IMG/VR virus record: IMGVR_UViG_3300006350_000020
Location: 1-20,209 of that record
Length of the DNA: 20,209 nt
From: a virus
Strand: one strand, 5' to 3'
This document shows positions 7,301 to 17,200 of this stretch, piece by piece; the first letter of the stretch is position 1, and every line of letters begins with the position of its first letter. Made by a program: the position numbers and the translations under genes. The notes beneath the pieces are model-generated. The model saw nothing but the letters and a program-made list of their open reading frames with translations. It was not told the origin of the DNA and did no database searches.

Positions 7301-8239
7301 ACCTACCCACTCGTTAATGCCAGGAGTAGAAAGAAATACAATATGATTGTGTTGAGGAACACCAGAAAGTTTTTTCTCTCTCATTGTTATTGTAACATCC
7401 TGACTACCAATAATATTACAACCAGTAGTTTCAATTACCTGATCATATCCACTGGTAATAATTGTACCTAAAGAGAAATATTCATCTTGTTGATCTTTAT
7501 CAAGATACCATGCACCACCTGTAATACCTGTTGATATACTAACATTTCCAATATTAGGAGAGTTGTTGCCATATACAGGACCATTACCAACTATTTTCTT
7601 AGCAATTAAATCAGGAACTTTAAATGTTCCTAGATATGGATCACCCCAATTCTCCATTACATTACTAGTATTAATCGCTCTTAATGTTCCACCTTCAAGT
7701 AATGGAGATATTCTCACTACAAATGTAGCACCAGTTCCACCAGATACTGATACAGTGGGAGCTGTAGCATATCCTTGTCCACTATTTGTAATATTGAAGA
7801 ACAAAATTTTTCCATTTGAATCAACAGCTCCAACTGATGCTTCCATATTAACTCCACCAGCTGGTGCTGAAGTTATAGTTACATTAGAAGATGTTGTGTA
7901 TCCAGATCCACCAGTAACTACATCAATTCCATTACTAGATCTTCCACCATATTTTGTACCAACAATTTCATATAATCCTGGATAATCAGCTATATTATAT
8001 TCTGTCCCATCACAATATAAGTATCCTTCATGTGTATATGCAGGATCATCACCTGTGACATAAGCATTACCAGAATTTTCAGATAGATTTGGATAAGAAC
8101 TAGCAGATGCCTTAACAAAACTATGATCGTAAGAATTTTGACCTGCTTTTAAGTTAGTTACAATAGAACCGATAGGTGTTGTATCTATGAGAAGATCTGT
8201 TAAATATCCTTTTCTATTATTTCTATATGCTTGTGTCAT
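4391..8239 (-). CDS. Glycine-rich tail-collar adhesin (1282 aa), probable receptor-binding fibre protein
   Basis: A 1282-residue virion protein. Residues 20-35 (TTPIGSIVTNLKAG), 72-99 (GYLYCDGTEYNIADYPGLYE) and 203-218 (LGTFKVPDLIAKKIVG) together form a phage tail-collar domain, split by about 100 residues containing two G-x-GY repeats. HxH motifs occur at 297-299 (QHNH) and 345-347 (THKHG). Residues about 365-911 are dominated by Gly tracts, with ten consecutive Gly between C768 and C780. Glycine-rich adhesin modules begin near 597 (NFTSDGTFNLSGIFGITSVT). A third G-x-GY repeat is at 995-1020, and a beta-rich region at 1040-1200 resembles a carbohydrate-binding or lectin-like fold, though unproven. 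The C-terminus KYLIKAY matches the 550-residue paralogue. By analogy with Gly-rich T-even phage adhesins it may form the receptor-contacting tip. It follows the 467-residue gene by two bases and precedes the chaperone-like gene. Collar call strong; receptor role inferred. Confidence 0.85.
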   Translation of the reverse strand: MTQAYRNNRKGYLTDLLIDTTPIGSIVTNLKAGQNSYDHSFVKASASSYPNLSENSGNAYVTGDDPAYTHEGYLYCDGTEYNIADYPGLYEIVGTKYGGRSSNGIDVVTGGSGYTTSSNVTITSAPAGGVNMEASVGAVDSNGKILFFNITNSGQGYATAPTVSVSGGTGATFVVRISPLLEGGTLRAINTSNVMENWGDPYLGTFKVPDLIAKKIVGNGPVYGNNSPNIGNVSISTGITGGAWYLDKDQQDEYFSLGTIITSGYDQVIETTGCNIIGSQDVTITMREKKLSGVPQHNHIVFLSTPGINEWVGGASGDRYLQDYETGTGRIDRWYPTGDGIVLTHKHGLLRSPLTDNTVATYDALDFAGGAGGAGGTADPITGFANGSNEPGDYYLASGSGSGSYEFQTIIPNPVMKPILTTTVIGGKYITTGGVPVFDNTDFEYGSPGTYTIDLNSINGDPDRLTYTLGGAGGSGAAGTQAGNDGNQSYVKVGDGSFLFLKANGGEGGKATTGLFGGGISSGGTAVNTGSANAPGGVTGQDGGAGGDGTAGGGWPYVDYPSNPNDGGAGGANTGSYSDGKAGINVLVGGQSGTQTQNFTSDGTFNLSGIFGITSVTFELHGGRGSMGNYGNIDGGAGGKVNVSLKSTQIANFTSATWTCEIGGGFADGNFSKAGGAKTASGDGGNGGNGHPGGSGTAHGGGGGAVTGVLRNGTAVIGAGGGGGGGSNGYDGGAGQVGQPVPSSIGGIQATNALLGFGVGGKGGNYGCIGGGGGGGGGGCGTPNQLIGGGGGTGGIGGGPGGSGGHGGGAGGSQGVSSYSTTYFESGTLANSSRNTGKASVTIEYNNDYWTPGGGGGAGGGLWGGYVEFAQLGSPSSIEVKVGSGGNGVSMAGQTSGTTANGADGYAKVTVGVITGYDNPTVVETQDDIIKSASYDKNVDDVSLKTNGAGTGNAGGFKLPTADPIILIRGGGGTGATATPVMTGGLITGINVTNGGSGYTETPYVHVLNGQGGNAVATATLGTGGNSDKVDSIAVTGATAYTNYVLFGGNHNQSSVGAKTRWIELMPVDTSNATHFSIKAARGNGVNGGDASEESLKVYYSTAGSPTTWILVDTIIAGRTTSRNDPFIGTVPAVDLNNSWDGASGDTKWYTYTVALPQNAKASGTNFKIEQTRADASSTNDNAGNTDHFAICEFIWWNGKATVLVYVPTAGKILKQNVDSLTYTVQGEVGPSITYSSGLSCSDATLTMKATTKIEPQATIDPDIDVPLIHPYRTCKYLIKAY
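5180..5287 (-). repeat. Third G-x-GY beta repeat in the 1282-aa adhesin
   Basis: Encodes residues 985-1020, with the pattern VTNGGSGYTETPYVHVLNG followed by a Gly/Ala/Thr strand. It matches the two repeats inside the collar insert (GGSGYTTSSNVTITSAP near 110 and NSGQGYATAPTVSVSGG near 152). The same element thus occurs on both sides of the Gly-rich core. Confidence 0.7.
5507..7147 (-). repeat. Low-complexity glycine-rich region of the adhesin gene
   Basis: Encodes residues about 365-911. The coding strand is made largely of GGN codons, seen on the plus strand as runs of CCA, CCT and CCG. The densest part, about 5800-6200, is clearly richer in G+C than its AT-rich surroundings. The Gly runs are irregular, without a Gly-X-Y triplet rhythm, so it is not collagen-like. 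Packed polyglycine type II helices, as in some T-even phage adhesins, are the best structural guess. Confidence 0.8.
7634..7939 (-). other. Insert splitting the collar domain of the 1282-aa protein
   Basis: Residues 101-202 separate the 'YLYCDGTEY..YPGLYEIVGTKYGG' half of the collar domain from its usual continuation 'TFKVPDL'. In most collar domains these are separated by only a few residues. The insert holds two G-x-GY beta repeats, an Ala/Val linker and a short segment ending NVMENWGDPY. Confidence 0.65.
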
Positions 8240-8241
8240 AA

Positions 8242-9645
8242 TTATATCTTAATTAGAAATTCCATTACAATAAATGGAGCGACAGCAGAATCAATTGATT
8301 TTGATGCATCCGTTCCTATAGTCATCGTTGTTGATAAATTTTCTGGACTAACAGTAATTGCATCCGTTTTTACTTTATATGTATGATCACCTTTTTCTAA
8401 ATCAACCCGATGACTATGCAATGTTGGATCACCATTTGGTTGTGATAAATCTTGAGTATCATACTCCTCATTTTGTACATCAGGAACTATACTACTATTA
8501 CCAACCTGTTGATTTGATTGCATAGGTAACACATCATGCAAACTTGCATTGTTAAAATCAAGTGGTACGCCAGGAAATCCATTAGCATAAGTTACAGGAA
8601 CAGTAAAAGTGTGACTTGCATCATCTCCTCCACCAGGAGAAAAACACCCACCAAAGAAACCTTTTACTGAGTTTTTATAACGAGCAGTGTTTTGTCCATC
8701 TGGTGATCCTGTTGCTGGTGTGCCTGATGGTTGATTATTTCCACCTTGTAATGAATATGGATCGTTATTAAGACATTGGTATGTGTATTGATTCTCACCT
8801 GGAAGCCAACCACCATTTATACAATGACCCCAATAAATTGTTTGTTGAAATCCCGCAAGTTGAGTACTAACCGCATTTCCACAAGGACTGACAGGACACC
8901 AACGACCAGTACGACATTGTTCTTGACCACTTCCAGGTTCACCACTATTATTTACAGTAGCATTTAACCAATCTTGTATGGCAATTGTTGTTGCATTTCT
9001 TTTACCAGTAAATCCTTGAACTTGTGGTTGATTAGTGCTAGGTTCATTAGTGGATAACAATCTTGATCTCTTTGCATCATGAAAATGTGAATGTGGATGA
9101 ATAGCATTTTCTTCAACTCCCTCTATATCTGTATAGTGAGTAGGACCAGCATATGTCCATGATGGTTTGCCTTTAACAGGAATTTCTTGACTAGGTACAT
9201 TAATTTGTCCTGAATATTCTATATTTACAGGACTTCCAATTGCAGATTCTACATCAATACCAATACCAGATCTACTAAATTCATTGCCTAAAGCATTATC
9301 TAATCTTATATTGTTATATACACCAGCATTAGCACCTGAAGTTGGTTCAGCATATTTAGATCCCATATCAGGAACCATAAACTGAGTATCTAACAAATTG
9401 TCAAAATTAGTACCATCTGCATTTTTTCTAATAAATTTACAATTAGATCCTGTTCCACAAATAGCAGCAAGTTGTGGATAATCTACTGCAAGGTATTTTG
9501 TACCATCACATTTTAAATAACCAGCAGGTAAATCATCTTTATTTCCCCCGTCATCTGGTAACCCACTATAATCAACTGGCCAAGTTATAATTTGACCTGA
9601 CAAATTACCATATTTAGATCTTTCTTTAGTGTATAAAACTGCCAT
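8242..9645 (-). CDS. Tail-collar domain fibre protein (467 aa)
   Basis: A 467-residue virion protein, second of three collar paralogues. The collar domain spans about 41-96 (AGYLKCDGTKYLAVDYPQL to QFMVPDMGSKY). Its central Gly-Gly turn is replaced by a GTGSNCKFIRKNADGT segment. A run of alternating histidines, HPHSHFH, lies at 183-189 and a further HSH at 410-412, reminiscent of the metal-binding HxH motifs of T4 short and long tail-fibre tips. Six cysteines between 244 and 334 may form disulphides or bind metal. The C-terminus ...VMEFLIKI is a variant of the FIIKAY tail of its paralogues. The N-terminus MAVLYTKERSKYGN resembles the upstream paralogue's MAVKYDSIKT. Its ATG shares one base with the stop of the 550-residue gene (TAATG), and the 1282-residue gene begins two bases after its stop. 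A gp12-like short tail-fibre role is possible. Confidence 0.8.
   Translation of the reverse strand: MAVLYTKERSKYGNLSGQIITWPVDYSGLPDDGGNKDDLPAGYLKCDGTKYLAVDYPQLAAICGTGSNCKFIRKNADGTNFDNLLDTQFMVPDMGSKYAEPTSGANAGVYNNIRLDNALGNEFSRSGIGIDVESAIGSPVNIEYSGQINVPSQEIPVKGKPSWTYAGPTHYTDIEGVEENAIHPHSHFHDAKRSRLLSTNEPSTNQPQVQGFTGKRNATTIAIQDWLNATVNNSGEPGSGQEQCRTGRWCPVSPCGNAVSTQLAGFQQTIYWGHCINGGWLPGENQYTYQCLNNDPYSLQGGNNQPSGTPATGSPDGQNTARYKNSVKGFFGGCFSPGGGDDASHTFTVPVTYANGFPGVPLDFNNASLHDVLPMQSNQQVGNSSIVPDVQNEEYDTQDLSQPNGDPTLHSHRVDLEKGDHTYKVKTDAITVSPENLSTTMTIGTDASKSIDSAVAPFIVMEFLIKI
9079..9099 (-). other. Alternating histidine motif HPHSHFH
   Basis: Encodes residues 183-189 of the 467-residue collar protein. Four histidines at every second position would point to the same side of a beta strand. 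In a trimer this could stack octahedral metal sites, as known for HxH motifs in T4 gp37 and gp12. Confidence 0.6.
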
Positions 9646-11297
9646 TAGTATGCTTTAATTATAAACGTAAGAGTTAAGCAAGGTTGTGATGTATCACATG
9701 CAATATTTAGAGCATTTTCAAGACTGTCTGCTTGCAATGTAGACCCATTTGCATCATCAGCAGTGTGTGATGGAGGTCCAGCCATTGAACCAATACCTTG
9801 AGCTATCTCAAAACTACCATGATTATGTGCTCTAAATGCTTGCTCTAAAGGATTTTTATTTTCCTTACCTTGATTTAATGTCATTGGGTATGAACCATGC
9901 CTGAACACTAAGGTTTCTGTACCAGTAACTGTTCCTAACTGATCTTTTACAGTGACTGTATATTGATCAGTTGTTGAATCATATACAACCTTCTCTACTA
10001 TTGAACCACCAGTATTTGTCCAGTAAGTATATTTTTTAGCAGGATCTTTTATAGTAACAAACATTAATGGAGTAATTCTATCATGCTGAATCCATGTGTC
10101 TGGTGCAGTACCATAGGTTCTACCGATATAAAGTCCAGCTGGTAATACAATTTCTCTTGTGTTTGAAGGAATAGTTACACTAGCAACTTCAAATGCTGCA
10201 CTTGCATGCTCTGGATCGTCAGCCAAACCATCAGCGGGTCTTGGTTGTCCATCATATCCAAGATAATTTGGTCTTGATCTTCTTTCCATTGGTCTTGGAA
10301 ACATACCAATGTGTGCAGGTTGTTGATGAGTAGATACTGGAGTTGTAGCATTGATCTGTGCTGTATTTCCTTTACCAAATATATTTTGAGTATAAGTTTG
10401 AGTTCCTTGACCAGATCCTTGATCAACTCCTCTCCAGTTAGCAGCACCAGCTGGAACATTATTCCAATAATCTTTACCAGCTTCATTAGTAAATTCATAA
10501 AATCTATCCATTATTGGTAACGTCCACTCATGTGCTTCATCTCCATACATTGATAATTCAACAGCACCTTCATTCCATGATACTGGTTGAGCAGCTGCGT
10601 TAGCACAAGTGTTAGGTCCTTCTATTTGATCACAAATAGTTTCTTGAGCAGTACCAGTCATTGCAATACCTTGGTCTGTCTCAAACGCCATAGGTCCAGT
10701 AGCATTTGGATTAGTGGTTTGAAGTGTATCACCATGACTATGTGCTGGTGTATGATTAATACCCAATTTACGATTGAGCACATACACGGTTTCTAAAAAA
10801 TCTGGAGCACTCAATGTGAATCCAGTAAATTTAAAATATAAATTACCAGCAAGATTTAAAGAAAAATCAATATCAGATGTTGCTGAATATGTTGTTGATA
10901 TTATGTTAGTTTCACCATATTCAAACACTCTACTTCCTATCACAGTTGCAGCATCAGATTGTCCTTGTTGATACTTAGGATTTTGTAAATTTGCAGGTTC
11001 TAAATCCATCAACACACTTGCTGATAACTGAGGTAATCTAAATGTTGCTCCTGTAGTAACATAAGGAAACTCATAATGATTACCCTGAGCATCAGTCATA
11101 TCACCACCATAAGTATCACCTATGACTGATGCTAATAAAGGATAATCAGCAGCACTAAGTGTATCACCTTTACATACAATCCATCCTTTTGGGATGTTAG
11201 ATTCAAGGAACCCATTTCCTCCATCGCCACCCCAAGGCATGATCGTACCAATTTTGGCAGATCTCATTGTTTTTATTGAATCGTATTTTACTGCCAT
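9645..11297 (-). CDS. Tail-collar domain fibre protein (550 aa)
   Basis: A 550-residue virion protein, first of three collar paralogues. The collar domain is the most canonical of the three: KIGTIMPWGGDG (15-26), KGWIVCKGDTLSAADYPLL (37-55), then VIGDTYGGD, ending at FRLPQL (86-91). HSH at 186-188 and HNH at 491-493 (FRAHNHGSFEIAQG) are likely metal-binding HxH motifs of a trimeric fibre. Residues 365-470 form a beta-rich domain (VTIPSNTREIVLPAG, then KKYTYWTNTGGSIVEKVVY). The C-terminus is CLTLTFIIKAY. A strong Shine-Dalgarno sequence (GGAG, 6-base spacer) lies in the last codons of the giant gene, whose TAA abuts this ATG, so it is probably well translated late in infection. It could be a gp12-like short tail fibre or a receptor-binding fibre component; sequence alone does not decide. 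Confidence 0.85.
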   Translation of the reverse strand: MAVKYDSIKTMRSAKIGTIMPWGGDGGNGFLESNIPKGWIVCKGDTLSAADYPLLASVIGDTYGGDMTDAQGNHYEFPYVTTGATFRLPQLSASVLMDLEPANLQNPKYQQGQSDAATVIGSRVFEYGETNIISTTYSATSDIDFSLNLAGNLYFKFTGFTLSAPDFLETVYVLNRKLGINHTPAHSHGDTLQTTNPNATGPMAFETDQGIAMTGTAQETICDQIEGPNTCANAAAQPVSWNEGAVELSMYGDEAHEWTLPIMDRFYEFTNEAGKDYWNNVPAGAANWRGVDQGSGQGTQTYTQNIFGKGNTAQINATTPVSTHQQPAHIGMFPRPMERRSRPNYLGYDGQPRPADGLADDPEHASAAFEVASVTIPSNTREIVLPAGLYIGRTYGTAPDTWIQHDRITPLMFVTIKDPAKKYTYWTNTGGSIVEKVVYDSTTDQYTVTVKDQLGTVTGTETLVFRHGSYPMTLNQGKENKNPLEQAFRAHNHGSFEIAQGIGSMAGPPSHTADDANGSTLQADSLENALNIACDTSQPCLTLTFIIKAY

Positions 11298-14200
11298 TTA
11301 TAACTCCATTAACCACCAACCTCTTAGTGAAGCTGGAATTGTTTGTTGTGATGTAGATCCTTCTATATCATATACACCAACAAAGACTAATCCAAATGCA
11401 CAGTTACGTGTTTGAACTACCATTTCACCAGAATCCCATGCTACTGTTCTGAACTGGCCATTACCTGCTTCAAGTTTAGATCCAGAATTATCACCTTGAA
11501 TTGCTGTAGCAACATTATTTATTTTCTTTGCTCTGATAATCAGACTTGTATTATATGTTAAATTACCACTAAGTTCAGTAATTCTAATCATATCACCTGT
11601 TTGTGGATTATCTGGTAGATATAAAACCATATTACTTCCAGATGTAGCATTGATTAAGTAGTTATTATTAGACTGTAGTGGGTTAGTTTCTTGCTGACCT
11701 AAACCAGTTGAAGCATCAAATGCAACATATGTGTGTCTTCTACCACCATTTGCTGTCCAGTATTTTTCAATACCAAATGAATCAATAGCATTGTTTTGAT
11801 AAATTGTAAAGTCTTTAGGACCAGCAGTACCACCAACTCCAGCAGATCCAAGATTATCTATTTGGAATATCTTATCAGATGAAGACTCTACAGCAGTAAC
11901 TTTACCTGCCTGATAATATTGATCACCTATGAACAGACTACCTTCACGAGAGGTCATCTTGATAGATTCTACGTTATTGCAGACTCCTGTAGACTGACAG
12001 TTTTCATAGAATATTCTAAGATCACCAAAGAAGTTAGCAGCACCCTTGAGTGTCATACCATTGGTATTAGTTATTGGATCTTCAATTGATCCATCACCTG
12101 CGTGTCCATCATCATTTGCAATAGATAGAATTAAAGTTTCACTATCAGAACCATACATTCTGAACACACCACTATTGATAGTAACATCATCATTAATGAC
12201 TGTTTTACCACCATTAAACAGATTAACCAAAGGTGTAGCAACAGTATTTGGATTCCTAATAGACTTAGGCATCTTGATTGCATAGAAAGCATCAAGACTT
12301 CCATCAACACTATCAGTAAGGAAGAACTCAGATCCAATTCTGATGAATTGAATATAATCAAGTTTTGGTTGAATTAAATCAGCATCAAGTAATCCAAGTT
12401 CAAGTCTTGTATCATTAGTGTTAGGAGTTCTTGCCTTAAATGACTGTGCTCTTAACGCAGTAGTACCAGGTAAATCCTGTAGTAATGTTGTGGTTCCTAT
12501 TTTGTTTAATTTAACAACATTAACACCGACAGCAGCTGCTATTGCGGTTGTTCCTTCTACACCTCTACCACCATTAGGATAATTGGCGTTAGATGCTGTT
12601 GGTAAGAACTGAGTTGTTGTTCCACCTATAGTGTTGACAAATGGGTTAGCAGTAATTTGTATAATCTCAATCTGAGAACTATCGTAAATTGCTACTAAAT
12701 CACCTAATGTAAATGAGTCATAGTTTGATTGAATTTGTATATTTGAAGTTGCTGGTACGACAGCAGCTGCAATTGTTGTAAACGGTACTGAACCAAAATT
12801 AGGGTTGGTTGACTGTGGATCATGTTTATAAACATGAACTACATCACTGGTTGTATATGCAGCTGGTGATGTACCGAAGGATTCAGCAACAGCAAAGTGA
12901 ATTCCATGTTTATTACCAATCTGTGTATCACCTGTACAAGTGTCAACCTCAAAGGTTTTAACTCCACTACCATTTGTTATAGTTAACTTCTTATTAGTAG
13001 TTGAATTGGTAAATGGTGTTGAACAAGTACCATTAATAGTAAGAGCTCCAGTATATGTCTGGTCACCATTGATTGTTACATTACCAGTTACAGAATCAAC
13101 TTCAAAGACTGTTGTTTCATTGGAGGTATTACATCCATTTTTAACTGATAATTTTTTAGCAACTTGTGATAATGTAGATTTTAATTTTAAAATTTCACCA
13201 TCATCAAAAATGTTATCAGTTGGATCACTTAAATCTCTACGTGATAATATTACATAATCATCTACATCTAAACTACCACCAAACTGTGCGAGATATATGT
13301 CATCTGTATCAAAAGAGTTAATTCTTGTACCATCAACATCTTGAGTTAACCATGTGGCATCAAACTGAACAATACACTTGTAGATAGCAGTTGTATCAGG
13401 ATGTTTATAGTTAATAGAACTAAATGTTCCAAATGGTTGTCTTTGAACTTCAACATAGTATGGTGTAGTATTAATTTGTGGTAAACGAGTTACTCTGACA
13501 AATTCAGGAGCTCCTAAAACAAGAGCTATGTAATTAACCGTTGTAATACCATAATGATCATAATTAGCACCACTATTTTGTGGTTGGTATAATCTGAATG
13601 CTACACTAGAAACTTGAGCAGCAGCTGGTATGTCTAGACCATAGGTAGACTTACCATTTGGAACAGATGAATAGGGTAGAATAGGAATAATTTCACCAAC
13701 GGTAGTCCATGTTGCAGTACTTAATGTAGGATCAGCATCCGTAGAATACTCAAGCAACAACTCCTCTTGACCAACAATATCAGGATATTCACCACCATTA
13801 TTATTATTAGCAACAAAAGATTCAATTTCAATTCTTTCTAATGGAACACCATTATTACCAGCTGCTGATGCGTCTATCTTAGGAAGGATAACATAACGCT
13901 GATCGCCTCCATATCCATCCACTTGTCCAGAGAACCATAAGTAATCAAGACCACCATTGTCAAATCCACCTGAATTACCAGTACCTAAACCAGTATGATT
14001 TGAAGATGAACTTGCAAGTCCTACACCTTGACTAAGTGCTAAATGATTAGAACTAAGAGTCATGTCAAGAGTAGCACGAACACCATAACCTTCTGGTGTA
14101 TCAATAAGTAGGATATCATTCTCAGTATAATATTGAGAACCATCCGCAGCATAAGGAGTTTTCTTTATTGGTAAGTAATACTTATCAGTACCTGTTAAAT

Positions 14201-17200
14201 CTGGGAATGTAGCAACACTTTGACCAGCAGGAGTAGCTTGGAAGTTTACTTGTCCTACATTTGATGCATTACCACCCCATGCACCAGAACCAGCTGTATC
14301 AACTTGGTTAAACTCACCCGTTGAAGCGGTGCTACGAAGAACATCAATAATATCTACATTTTTATTGAATGTATTGTTACCGAGAATACCAGAAGAATGA
14401 GGTTCAATAATAGTACCTGCCTGTGCTCTTAGTGCTTTGAATGAATAAGAAGCATAACCACCACATAAAGTAATATCAGAGTTACCTCTTAAATATCCAT
14501 CAACAAGGAGGTTATTTCTGACTGTAGTAGTACCACCTTGACCTGCAATTGTTATCTCAGAAGAATTTTCACCGAATTTAATTGTAGAAGTTGCACTATT
14601 ACCAGAGAAAAATTCAACAGTTCCAGCAGTAGATTCTAACTTAACTAAATCTGACAAACCTCTTCTAGTACCTAACTGGAAATCTCCAGCAACCTTAAGT
14701 GCCTTAGTATCAATTTGTACGAAAGAGTCAGACTCAGTGCTTGCATATGCACCACCAAGAGTTAACTTAGATTTATTAGTATTAGGTCCGTCAATGGTAT
14801 CACCAATAGTAATCTCACTGTCACCACTTGCATTACCAATCTTGATATTTTGTGATCCAGTTGTTACATTACCAATTTCAATGTTTCTTGCAGATCCACC
14901 AATCAATAGACCTTGAGTTGGTCTGGTTCCAGTTGTTAGACCGACAAACGTATTGTTATTGAATAATGTTGCTGTACCATTAGTAATAGTTGTATTAATA
15001 TCAGCACTATTAGCACTACCTGCACCACCACCATTGACTGATATATCGTCTTGGAATACAGCACTAGCAGTAAATTCAGAAGTTCCAGTAACAGTCAATG
15101 CACTGTTCATATTTGCTAGAGTTGTATTAATACCAACTCTTCCATTATTTGTAGTAGAAACTCTAAATGTTGCTGCTGTTTGTGGAGCAGAACTATCACC
15201 ACCAACCATAAATGCATGATCTTGAGCAGTCTGAGTTCTTGCTGCATATGTTGAATGAGCAGCAAAGTTTTCAATAGTCTTACCACTAATCCATGCAGTA
15301 CCAACAACATCTAAGTTAGCAAGAGGATCAGTCGCAGCAGATACAAATGCGTCTGCATAATCAACATGAGCAGCACGAGCAACAGTGTTAATACCAATCT
15401 TAAATTCACCAATCTTCTGAGTATCAGTTCTAATTGTCTGAGCACCAAGTACACCAACTTCCTTCCAAGAAGCATTTGCAAGTTTTACTACAGCATTTGG
15501 TGTATTAGTATTGTTGAATACTAACTCACCAGCTGAAATAGTATCATTTGCAGAAATACTAAATGTGCATGTATTACCACCATTGGTAAATCCAGTATTA
15601 ATTAAGAAAGTTCCATTAAGTTTGTTCTCAGTTAATCCTGATAACTTAATTTCTTGACCAGCAACCAAACCACCAGTTATGACGTTTCCATTAGTGACAC
15701 CAGACTTCCATTGAATTGTAATTGTTCTGGTAGAATTAAAGATAAATTTCTCAATCTGAGAGGTGATTGTTGTAAAGGAGTTAGAGAATATCCAACCAAG
15801 TGAACCACTATTTCCTACAGACTCACCCTTAAGTAAGATATCTCCAGTTAAAGGAGCTCCTGCTGAACCATAAGCAACAGCCTGTGATGCATCATAAGTT
15901 GCATCTTGATCAGGTGTAATATTAGATGCTACAGATGCAACAGCATGTGTTTGAATCTTATATCCTTGACCAGAACCAAGTGAACCACGTTGGTTAAACT
16001 GGAATACACCAGCTGTTACTCTGTTACCTGCAATTAGAATATCACCATTAGTTTGGCGATTTTTTGTCATCGCAGTTCTATCAAGACTTGAATCATCCTT
16101 AGTGGAAGATACATTAGAAGTTACCTTCAATGAAGATAGAACACCAACATTAGGTAATCCTAGTGTCAAGTCTCTGACATCAGCACCAACATTAATAGTT
16201 ACAGGTGAATTGAATGTGCTTGTTTGATCACCATTTTCACCGCCATTAACTGTGATGTACTCATTAAATGTAACAGGGGTATCAAATGTAGTAACTAAAT
16301 TTCCTATTGCATCATCTTCATCCTCAGATGCTGTGAGTGATGCAGACTCTAGGAATATTTCTTCACCAGTAATAGCATCAATCTTACGATTACCAATATA
16401 AAGATCACCGTTAGAGTTTAGACCAGTGTAGAATACTAAACCACCATCCTGTTTCTTAGACTGTGCAAAGAAGTCTTGTTCTACAGTCAACAGAACTTCT
16501 TGACGTGCGGGTAGACCAGTTGAGTAGTTACCTGGACCAAAACCAAGATATTCAAATGTGTGGTTACCAGCTCTTGCGATGGATGGTCTTCGTAATTCAA
16601 CGTACATGCGTTGATCTACAACAACCGTGCTGTCACCTGCAATTGGTATCTTACGATCTTCAGAACCAGAAGAAGCATTACCACCTTGTGCTTGAAGAAT
16701 ATTATTACCTGTGTAATTATTATTTGCAAGTGCTTCAGTAGCAAGGAAATCAGCAACAGATTCCTTAGTCAATGAACCTTTAAAGTCATTAACTGTAACT
16801 AAACCATGAACATAATTGTCAGCAGCAGAATATGTTTGACCAGGATCCTTAGCATTAGGATCAATCTGCTTGAACCATAATGGATCATTCTTATAATCTA
16901 ATGGATATAACTTACTGATTGGTTGAGAGAACTTAAAGTTCCTGAAGTTACCTAAATTACCTGCACCCTGTGGGAATGGAGATATATTACCACGAACAGC
17001 TGTTATATAGAATATACCATCTTGCTGATCAAAAATACGTCTCTGTATTTCCTGAACATCATAAACGTAGAATGTTTCATCAATTTCACCAGCATCTTCT
17101 ACAGATTCAACATAGAATTGTACGTTAGCAGCGTCAGTAATAATATCACCAGGTGTGATAGTATAAACTTTAGCACCATTTTGTCTGTAGTAGAATTGTG

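Noticed and set aside
7563-7985. 140-codon plus-strand open frame with many Pro and Val
   Set aside because: It lies entirely inside the 1282-residue gene on the other strand and has no supporting start signal or recognisable domain.
10175-10498. 107-codon minus-strand open frame within the 550-residue collar gene
   Set aside because: It is an overlapping frame rich in Leu, Ile and Met from out-of-frame AT-rich codons, inside a gene with clear domain content.
16463-16741. 92-codon plus-strand open frame
   Set aside because: It is antisense to the giant structural gene, with a low-complexity Leu/Gln/Tyr composition and no start context.
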